Source: Oscillospiraceae bacterium (GTDB lineage Bacteria; Bacillota; Clostridia; Oscillospirales; Oscillospiraceae). Taken from it: a stretch of 7,136 nt of DNA. The number at the start of each line of letters is the position of its first letter. The first letter of the stretch is position 1. The position numbers and the translations under genes were made by a program. Below, in pieces: positions 1 to 4,632 of this stretch. Where the stretch lies: the NCBI GenBank assembly GCA_020025175.1, contig JAHHSM010000088.1:1-7136 (forward strand), read 5' to 3'. A model generated the notes under the pieces. The model saw nothing but the letters and a program-made list of their open reading frames with translations. It was not told the DNA's origin and did not search any database.

Positions 1-55
1 CTAAGAATCTTATAAAACAAGGAAAGCGCTTCGCCCTCGGCGGAGCGCCTTTTTT
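1..55 (+). repeat. 55-bp direct repeat, copy 1 (terminator block)
   Basis: This copy is identical base for base to 234-288. It starts at the first base of the window, so the repeat may extend further upstream. It contains an in-frame-looking stop (TAA at 2-4), an A-rich stretch and a complete hairpin terminator. The sequences diverge straight after the T-run (GCGG here, ATCG after copy 2). The likeliest reading is the 3' end of an upstream gene plus its terminator, duplicated, but the upstream gene is not visible. Confidence 0.9.
26..55 (+). terminator. Intrinsic terminator, copy 1
   Basis: Arms 26-35 and 39-48 pair over 10 bp, with one G-U wobble, around the 3-base loop CTC. A T-run at 50-55 follows. 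This is a standard Rho-independent terminator for a plus-strand gene that ends just before or at the start of the window. Confidence 0.85.
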
Positions 56-233
56 GCGGAGAAAAAGACCTCGTCGGCAAAACGGCGAAGCCGCACAAGC
101 GTTTTGCCGAAGGGAAAACCTTGTCGGAGGGGAAATTCAGTTTCCCCGAAGCAAACTGAAATGGGGTACCCCACAGGGCGGTGACCTGTGGGGCAGTCTA
201 CCAGATGGCGATAATCACGGCAGGCATGAAGGA
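56..233. other. Hairpin-rich non-coding spacer between the two repeat copies
   Basis: No convincing gene is seen; the 64-codon frame at 54-248 has no ribosome binding site and runs through the repeats. The stretch is packed with perfect inverted repeats. They are 74-84 with 100-110 (11 bp), CGGC at 83-86 with GCCG at 90-93, 129-135 with 141-147 (7 bp, GGGGAAA/TTTCCCC), 136-143 with 153-160 (8 bp, TTCAGTTT/AAACTGAA), the 12-bp palindrome 162-173 around GGTACC, and 169-177 with 185-193 (9 bp, CCCCACAGG/CCTGTGGGG). Several share bases, so they could not all form at once. The near-repeats ACCTCGTCGG (68-77) and ACCTTGTCGG (118-127) add to the repetitive look. It could be an interspersed palindromic element, a structured transcript or decayed sequence; nothing in the window decides between these. 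A short open frame at 160-237 ends in MAIITAGMKD and a TAA that matches the stop at 2-4, and may be the remnant tail of a duplicated gene. Confidence 0.6.
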
Positions 234-288
234 CTAAGAATCTTATAAAACAAGGAAAGCGCTTCGCCCTCGGCGGAGCGCCTTTTTT
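234..288 (+). repeat. 55-bp direct repeat, copy 2 (terminator block)
   Basis: Identical over all 55 bases to 1-55, giving an offset of 233 bp between copies. Perfect identity implies a recent duplication, ongoing gene conversion, or a conserved repeated element. Its TAA (235-237) closes the short open frame 160-237. Confidence 0.9.
259..288 (+). terminator. Intrinsic terminator, copy 2
   Basis: Same hairpin as at 26-55: arms 259-268 and 272-281, loop CTC, T-run 283-288. It lies 35 bp upstream of the metal-resistance promoter and would shield that repressed operon from read-through arriving from the left. Confidence 0.85.
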
Positions 289-322
289 ATCGCTGTAATT
301 TTAAAAAATTTTATTTTTTGTA

Positions 323-351
323 TTGACATTTTCAGTTCAATATAATAACAT
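323..351 (+). promoter_or_regulatory. Sigma-A-type promoter of the metal-resistance operon
   Basis: A perfect -35 box TTGACA (323-328) is followed after 17 bases by TAACAT (346-351), a 4/6 match to the -10 consensus. A consensus-perfect TATAAT lies at 341-346, but only 12 bases from the -35, which is too close for normal use. A run of A and T at 297-320 just upstream resembles an UP element. The weak -10 at ideal spacing overlaps the operator, as expected for a repressor-controlled promoter. Which -10 is used is an inference. Confidence 0.7.
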
Positions 352-372
352 ATGAGCAGATGTTCATATGTT
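347..372 (+). promoter_or_regulatory. ArsR/SmtB-type 12-2-12 operator
   Basis: The half-sites AACATATGAGCA (347-358) and TGTTCATATGTT (361-372) are inverted repeats matching at 11 of 12 positions, separated by GA. The 12-2-12 layout with a TGA(A/G)CA...TGTTCA core is the known operator form of SmtB, CzrA and CadC regulators. It overlaps the -10 box and the expected transcription start and lies 16 bases before the repressor's start codon. The repressor should therefore control its own operon by blocking RNA polymerase until metal is bound. Confidence 0.85.
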
Positions 373-388
373 GAAAGGAGAGTATCTC

Positions 389-757
389 ATGGAAGAGGAA
401 GAATTGCTTTGCTGCGGTCCGGATGGGCAGGAGTCTTTGCACGAAGATCTCATTGCCACGGTGGAAAAAGATCTGCCGGGTGACGAAATGCTGTATGATC
501 TGGCAGAACTTTTCAAAATGTTCGCCGATTCCACCCGTATTAAAATTCTCTATGCGCTGCTGGAATCGGAGCTGTGCGTATGTGATATTTCAAAAGTGCT
601 TAATTTGACACAAAGCGCTGTATCCCATCAGCTGCGGATTCTTAAGGGCGGAAAACTGGTAAAGTACCGCAGAGAGGGAAAAACGATTTTTTATTCACTG
701 GCAGATGACCATGTTCGCAGCATGATTGAAATGGGCATGGATCATATTTCAGAATGA
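389..757 (+). CDS. ArsR/SmtB-family metal-responsive repressor (CadC/SmtB-like)
   Basis: A 122-residue winged-helix repressor, expected to act as a cytoplasmic dimer that releases its operator on binding Zn, Cd or Pb. The helix-turn-helix lies at about residues 64-88 (DISKVLNLTQSAVSHQLRIL) and the wing at about 90-103. Two metal sites can be seen. The C-terminal alpha-5 site has Asp106, His108, His119 and Glu122, matching the four ligands of SmtB (D104, H106, H117, E120). A thiol site resembling alpha-3N of CadC has Cys63 and Cys65 in ELCVCD plus N-terminal Cys8-Cys9. The start at 389 is chosen because AGGAG (376-380) lies 8 bases upstream; an in-frame ATG at 368 sits inside the operator and has no such site. 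It is first in the operon, 13 bp before the HMA gene. Metal specificity is inferred; the ArsR/SmtB assignment is firm. Confidence 0.93.
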   Translation: MEEEELLCCGPDGQESLHEDLIATVEKDLPGDEMLYDLAELFKMFADSTRIKILYALLESELCVCDISKVLNLTQSAVSHQLRILKGGKLVKYRREGKTIFYSLADDHVRSMIEMGMDHISE

Positions 758-770
758 GGAGGAACCTATC

Positions 771-989
771 ATGAAAAAAACATTTAAACTGATCGATCTG
801 GACTGCGCACACTGTGCTGCGAAAATGGAAGACGGCATCAAAAAGCTGGATGGCGTACAGGATGCTTCTGTGAATTTTATGCTGCAAAAGATGACCCTTG
901 AGGCGGATGATGCACAATTTGATGCTGTTTTCGCGGAGGTTGTGAAGCTGTGCCGCAAGATTGAACCGGACTGTGAAATCAAGCGCTGA
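771..989 (+). CDS. Free-standing HMA-domain metal-binding protein
   Basis: A 72-residue protein that is a single heavy-metal-associated (HMA, ferredoxin-like beta-alpha-beta-beta-alpha-beta) domain with no signal peptide, so cytoplasmic. The metal loop is LDCAHCA with Cys12 and Cys15. The Asp just before the first Cys resembles the DCxxC form of Zn/Cd/Pb ATPases such as ZntA, whereas copper chaperones usually carry TCxxC. Two more cysteines (61 and 68) sit near the C-terminus. A strong AGGAGG (757-762) overlaps the stop of the repressor gene, 8 bases before the ATG. The next gene, the efflux ATPase, lacks an N-terminal HMA domain, so this protein probably supplies that function in trans, either delivering metal to the pump or sensing or buffering it. 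This role is inferred; the HMA fold call is strong. Confidence 0.9.
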   Translation: MKKTFKLIDLDCAHCAAKMEDGIKKLDGVQDASVNFMLQKMTLEADDAQFDAVFAEVVKLCRKIEPDCEIKR

Positions 990-1005
990 GAAAAGAGGCG
1001 ATCCC

Positions 1006-2928
1006 ATGACAAAAAAGCAAAAGAGACTGCTGAGAACCATTTGTATTGCAGCACTGCTTTTTGCGGTACTCTTTTTCGTACCGGAGCAATTCACGCTCCC
1101 GGCCTGGCTTGACTGGCTGCCCTTTGCGTCCAGCCGCGTGGCAGAGGATGGCACGGTGCAATGGCTCGCCCCCTTCTGGGTGCGTCTGGGGCTGTATTTG
1201 ATTCCGTATCTGATCATTGGCCGTCACGTTCTTTGGACGGCGCTTCGCAATATCCGTGCCGGTCAGGTATTCGATGAAAACTTCCTCATGGCGGTTGCGA
1301 CCCTTGGTGCCTTTGCCTGCGGAGAATACCCTGAAGCCGTGGCTGTTATGCTCTTTTATCAGGTTGGTGAGCTGTTTGAAAATATTGCCGTAGGACGCAG
1401 CCGCAAGTCTATATCGGATTTAATGGACATTCGTCCCGACTATGCCAATATCGAACAGGACGGCGCGTTGGTGCAGGTGGACCCTGAAGTTGTCCACATT
1501 GGGCATATCATTGTGGTAAAACCCGGCGAAAAAATTCCTTTGGACGGTATCATTCGCGAAGGCAGCAGTTCTGTTGACAGTTCTGCACTGACCGGTGAAT
1601 CCATGCCCCGTGATGTTTCCCCGGGAACTGCGGTCATCAGTGGCTGTGTGAATTTAAGCGGTGTACTCCGTATTGAAGTGACGCAGGAATTTGAAAATTC
1701 CACTGTATCGAAAATTCTGGATCTTGTGGAAAACGCCAGCAATAAAAAGGCAAAAGCCGAGCATTTTATCACAAAGTTTGCCCGTGTGTATACCCCCATT
1801 GTGGTCTTTTCCGCACTGGCGCTGGCAATCATTCCCTCTTTGATTACGGGTGACTGGTTTGTTTGGGTGCAGCGAGGGCTGACATTCCTGGTTGTTTCCT
1901 GCCCCTGCGCCCTGGTCATTTCCGTACCGCTGACCTTCTTCGGCGGCATCGGCGGTGCCTCCAAACAGGGGATTCTCGTAAAGGGGGGCAACTATCTGGA
2001 GGCGCTTGCCAAAACAGGGATTGTTGTGTTTGATAAAACCGGAACCCTCACCCGCGGTAATTTTGTGGTCAGTGAGATCATTTCCGATTCTATGGAAAAA
2101 GAAAGGCTGCTGGAGCTGGCGGCACTGGCGGAGAGCTATTCTGATCATCCGATTTCCAAGGCGCTCAAGGCAGCTTACGGCAAAGAATTGGATTTGAGCC
2201 GCATTGCATCCGCCGAAGAAATCGCCGGCCACGGCATGGTTTCCACCGTGGATGGGAAAACCGTACTGGCAGGCAACGAAAAATTGATGAAGCGGTTTCA
2301 AATCGCCTATACGCCCTGCGATACCGTTGGCACGGTTATCCACATGGCTGTGGATAACGCCTATGCAGGCTGCATTGTCATTGCCGACGAAATCAAGGAG
2401 GATTCCGCGCAGGCGATTGAAGCGCTGCACCGTTTGGGTGTGCATAAAACCGTTATGCTGACCGGCGATCAGGCTGCCGTGGGCACTGCCGTTGCCAAAA
2501 AGCTGGGACTGAGCGAAGTACATGCAGAGCTGCTGCCGGCGCAGAAGGTGGAAGAGGTGGAGCGTCTGCTGGCGCAGAAGCGACCGGGCGAAACCCTCCT
2601 CTTTGTGGGCGACGGCGTCAACGACGCTCCGGTACTGTCCCGTGCGGACATCGGCGCAGCCATGGGTGCCATGGGCAGCGATGCCGCGATTGAAGCGGCG
2701 GATATCGTGCTGATGGACGATGCCCCCTCCAAGCTGGCGGATGCCATTCGTCTTTCCAAAAAGACGCTGGGTATTGTGTATCAAAATATTGTCTTTTCCC
2801 TTGGCATTAAAATTTTTGTGCTGCTGCTGACCGCCGTTGGCATTACCAATATGTGGTGGGCAGTGTTTGCCGATGTGGGCGTTATGGTTCTGGCAGTGCT
2901 CAACGCCATGCGTATGCTGAAAAAATAA
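1006..2928 (+). CDS. cadA: P1B-2-type Zn/Cd/Pb-exporting P-type ATPase
   Basis: A 640-residue membrane pump that uses ATP to export divalent soft metals. All core motifs are present: TGES (196-199, actuator), CPC (299-301, membrane metal site), DKTGTLT (343-349, Asp343 is phosphorylated), the HP pair (381-382), MLTGD (484-488) and GDGVNDAP (535-542). Lys602 and the DxG motif Asp623-x-Gly625 in the last two membrane segments match ZntA Lys693 and Asp714, which mark the Zn/Cd/Pb (P1B-2) class; copper pumps have other residues there. Eight membrane segments can be placed at about 11-27, 55-72, 90-108, 110-124, 262-280, 289-312, 588-612 and 616-635. It starts with a basic stretch and no HMA domain, unlike most CadA/ZntA proteins. 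ATG 1006 is preferred over the in-frame TTG at 961, which lies inside the HMA gene; AGAGG precedes it by about 7 bases. The gap to the HMA gene is 16 bp. The symbol is by class, not by proven orthology. Confidence 0.95.
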   Translation: MTKKQKRLLRTICIAALLFAVLFFVPEQFTLPAWLDWLPFASSRVAEDGTVQWLAPFWVRLGLYLIPYLIIGRHVLWTALRNIRAGQVFDENFLMAVATLGAFACGEYPEAVAVMLFYQVGELFENIAVGRSRKSISDLMDIRPDYANIEQDGALVQVDPEVVHIGHIIVVKPGEKIPLDGIIREGSSSVDSSALTGESMPRDVSPGTAVISGCVNLSGVLRIEVTQEFENSTVSKILDLVENASNKKAKAEHFITKFARVYTPIVVFSALALAIIPSLITGDWFVWVQRGLTFLVVSCPCALVISVPLTFFGGIGGASKQGILVKGGNYLEALAKTGIVVFDKTGTLTRGNFVVSEIISDSMEKERLLELAALAESYSDHPISKALKAAYGKELDLSRIASAEEIAGHGMVSTVDGKTVLAGNEKLMKRFQIAYTPCDTVGTVIHMAVDNAYAGCIVIADEIKEDSAQAIEALHRLGVHKTVMLTGDQAAVGTAVAKKLGLSEVHAELLPAQKVEEVERLLAQKRPGETLLFVGDGVNDAPVLSRADIGAAMGAMGSDAAIEAADIVLMDDAPSKLADAIRLSKKTLGIVYQNIVFSLGIKIFVLLLTAVGITNMWWAVFADVGVMVLAVLNAMRMLKK

Positions 2929-2982
2929 ATCTCCCCTTCTTTTGCCCCCTGCCCTCTGCCGGAAATGCCGGAGTGGGCGCAG

Positions 2983-3022
2983 AAAAGCCGCCTCATCCAA
3001 AAGGATGGGGCGGCTTTTTTTT
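2983..3022 (+). terminator. Terminator of the metal operon, possibly bidirectional
   Basis: Arms 2987-2998 and 3003-3014 pair over 12 bp with one G-U wobble around an AAAA loop, flanked by AAAA at 2983-2986 and an eight-T run at 3015-3022. It ends the ATPase transcript. The T-run overlaps the TAA stop (3021-3023) of the convergent phosphatase gene. The minus-strand transcript would have only four Us after the hairpin, so termination in that direction may be weaker. Confidence 0.88.
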
Positions 3023-3677
3023 ACGGCAGGCTGTGAATCGCCTCTAAAAGTTCCTCAGCGGTGTGGGAAATGGAGGTGGCACCGAATTGGCGGAGCTGCT
3101 CTGCGCTGCGGTTGCCCCAATCCACCGAAAGACAGGGCAGACCGGAGTTGCGAGCTGTTTGCAGATCGACTTCACTGTCGCCGATGTAAACGGCGGTTTC
3201 CGTTTCCCGACCCAGCTTAGCCAATGCGGCATACACACTGTCGGGCGCAGGCTTTCTGGCAACGCCGTCCCGTTCGCCGATGGCAACGGGCATCAGGTCG
3301 CCGAAAAAGTGGTCGCTCAGCTCTTTCACGGCATGTTCAATTTTGTTGGAAACCACTGCCACAGAGTATCCTTCAGCCTTCAGGGTTTGCAAAAGCTGAA
3401 GGATGCCGGGATAGGGGCGTGTGCCCTCCATCATAGCGGTTTTGTAATCCTCCTGAAAAGCAGCCAGACATTTTTCATAGGCAGTTTGGTCAGCATCTTC
3501 AGGCAAAGCGCGCTCAATCAGTTTTCCAATGCCGTTTCCCACAAAGGCGCGAACTTCTTCATAGGTGCGTGTGGGATAGCCGCAGGCAGTCAATGCTGCG
3601 TTGGTGCTGGCGAGCAGGCCGTCCAAGGAATCCAGCAGCGTGCCGTCCATATCAAAAATCAAAGTTGTACGTTTCAT
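3021..3677 (-). CDS. HAD-superfamily hydrolase, phosphoglycolate phosphatase-like
   Basis: A 218-residue cytoplasmic phosphatase of HAD subfamily IA. The motifs are in order: motif I DMDGT with nucleophile Asp9 and acid/base Asp11, a helical cap at about 15-85, motif II with Ser110 in VVSNK, motif III Lys142 in RKPAPD, and motif IV GDSEVD (166-171) with the Mg-binding acidic residues. The length and the DMDGTLLDS start fit the Gph/PpaX group, which hydrolyses phosphoglycolate or pyrophosphate, but substrate cannot be read reliably from sequence in this family. GGAG (complement of 3686-3689) lies 8 bases before the ATG. It is transcribed alone from its own promoter, convergent with the metal operon, and nothing suggests a role in metal handling. 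Confidence 0.92.
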   Translation of the reverse strand: MKRTTLIFDMDGTLLDSLDGLLASTNAALTACGYPTRTYEEVRAFVGNGIGKLIERALPEDADQTAYEKCLAAFQEDYKTAMMEGTRPYPGILQLLQTLKAEGYSVAVVSNKIEHAVKELSDHFFGDLMPVAIGERDGVARKPAPDSVYAALAKLGRETETAVYIGDSEVDLQTARNSGLPCLSVDWGNRSAEQLRQFGATSISHTAEELLEAIHSLP

Positions 3678-3713
3678 TTTTTGCGCTCCATTATCGTTTC
3701 ATTTTGTTTTTTT

Positions 3714-3742
3714 ATGATACGCCGGATCGGTATTGTTGTCAA
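3714..3742 (-). promoter_or_regulatory. Promoter of the HAD phosphatase gene
   Basis: Read on the minus strand, a perfect -35 TTGACA (complement of 3737-3742) is followed after exactly 17 bases by TATCAT (complement of 3714-3719), a 5/6 match to the -10 consensus. Transcription would start near 3707, about 30 bases upstream of the ATG. No operator-like palindrome overlaps it, so constitutive expression is likely. Confidence 0.8.
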
Positions 3743-3795
3743 ATGAAGGGAGGCTTCGGTAGCAGATCGTTCCGATGGAGCATACTTTGGATTGG

Positions 3796-3812
3796 GGGCA
3801 CACGCAGTGCCC
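3796..3812 (+). promoter_or_regulatory. Small inverted repeat upstream of the ZIP gene
   Basis: GGGCAC (3796-3801) and GTGCCC (3807-3812) are perfect 6-bp inverted repeats around ACGCA, 17 bases before the ZIP ribosome binding site. It may be a leader hairpin or a protein site, or may have no role. No well-spaced -35/-10 pair for the ZIP gene could be found nearby, and no recognisable Zur box was seen. Confidence 0.35.
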
Positions 3813-3843
3813 TACATTTTGGAAATATGGAGGGAAATCAGCT

Positions 3844-4584
3844 GTGCAGTGGATCATAGGATTGCTGATCATTTTTTTAGGTACGAGCGCAGGTGCGGCA
3901 GGTGTATTTTTTCTGCGTGAACGCAGTGTAGAGCTGGAAAAGGTTCTTTTGGGATTTGCGGCGGGGGTTATGACGGCGGCATCGATCTGGTCGCTGCTTT
4001 TGCCGGCGATTGATGGTGCGGAAAGCTGGGGAAGGCTTGCCTTTATACCGGCGGCAGGCGGTTTTGCCATTGGGTTTGGTGTGCTGATGTGGCTGAACCG
4101 CGTTTTGCCGGAGCCGGAGTTTTTGCCCGGCAATGGAAAGACCGGACTCATGACGCTGGCCATTACGCTACATAATATTCCCGAGGGCATGGCGGTAGGT
4201 GCAGCCTTTGCGGGTGTGGCAACGGGCGAGGTCCTCCCTGCCGCGGCTATGGCATTGGCAGTGGGCATCGGCATTCAAAATGTACCGGAGGGTGCCATCA
4301 TTTCCATGCCGTTGGCAGGTTATGGAATGAGCCGTTCAAAAGCGTTTGGATGCGGTGTTGCATCGGGTATGGTAGAGCCGGTGGCAGGTGTGCTGATGCT
4401 GCTGCTTACGTTTTGGCTTAAGCCGTTGCTGCCGTGGTGTCTTGCGTTTGCGGCGGGCGCTATGATGTTTGTGGTAGCAAAACAACTGCTGCCGGATGTG
4501 GGAAGCTGGAAGCATGAGCGCGGTATAGCAGCCTTTGCTGTGGGATTTTTAATTATGATGATTTTAGATGTAGCATTGGGATAA
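3844..4584 (+). CDS. ZIP-family divalent metal transporter (GufA/BbZIP-like)
   Basis: A 246-residue inner-membrane transporter with about eight membrane segments (roughly 2-24, 34-55, 64-84, 102-126, 129-152, 168-190, 195-215, 226-244). Segment 4 carries HNIPEG (His110, Asn111, Glu114) and segment 5 carries QNVPEG (Gln145, Asn146, Glu149); Glu178 lies in segment 6. These match the transport-site residues of the bacterial ZIP BbZIP (H177, N178, E181, Q207, E211, E240), and Met43 may match its M99. ZIP proteins usually bring Zn, Fe or other divalent ions into the cytoplasm. There is no His-rich loop between segments 3 and 4. The GTG at 3844 is chosen because GGAGGG (3829-3834) lies 9 bases upstream and the protein then opens directly with segment 1; the in-frame ATG at 3775 has no well-placed ribosome binding site and would add 23 unlikely residues. 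Single-gene unit, divergent from the phosphatase. Confidence 0.92.
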   Translation: MQWIIGLLIIFLGTSAGAAGVFFLRERSVELEKVLLGFAAGVMTAASIWSLLLPAIDGAESWGRLAFIPAAGGFAIGFGVLMWLNRVLPEPEFLPGNGKTGLMTLAITLHNIPEGMAVGAAFAGVATGEVLPAAAMALAVGIGIQNVPEGAIISMPLAGYGMSRSKAFGCGVASGMVEPVAGVLMLLLTFWLKPLLPWCLAFAAGAMMFVVAKQLLPDVGSWKHERGIAAFAVGFLIMMILDVALG

Positions 4585-4621
4585 AAATATCCGCTCTGAA
4601 CAATCAGAGCGGATATTTTTT
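4583..4621. terminator. Bidirectional terminator between ZIP gene and ppdK
   Basis: A 17-bp perfect stem (4583-4599 with 4604-4620) around the loop ACAA begins inside the ZIP stop codon. It has a T-run at 4616-4621 on the plus strand, and A-rich bases 4583-4587 give a U-run on the minus strand. It can end both convergent transcripts; the ppdK stop is at 4633-4635. Confidence 0.92.
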
Positions 4622-4632
4622 CTAGTGAATGC

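Noticed and set aside
54..248. 64-codon open frame in the repeat region
   Set aside because: No ribosome binding site, composed of inverted repeats and running into the second repeat copy. The Arg/Gly/Pro-rich product is unlike a real protein.
1..288. CRISPR array or insertion sequence explaining the repeats
   Set aside because: There are only two long copies with a 178-base spacer, no transposase frame and no clear terminal inverted repeats, so neither fits.
368..388. Upstream ATG as start of the repressor
   Set aside because: It sits inside the operator and lacks a ribosome binding site, while ATG 389 has AGGAG at 8 bases.
961..1005. TTG start for the ATPase inside the HMA gene
   Set aside because: It would overlap the HMA gene and add 15 residues in front of a normal basic start; ATG 1006 has a nearby AGAGG.
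642..1217. Minus-strand open frame of 191 codons
   Set aside because: It runs across three plus-strand genes of a clear operon, and its translation has no family features.
1654..3000. Minus-strand open frame of 448 codons
   Set aside because: It lies opposite the P-type ATPase gene, whose motifs are unmistakable. Its His/Gln/Arg/Gly-rich translation has no recognisable domain, so it is an antisense shadow.
3063..3746. Plus-strand open frame of 227 codons
   Set aside because: Antisense to the HAD phosphatase, which has all four catalytic motifs, a ribosome binding site and a promoter. The plus-strand frame has none of these.
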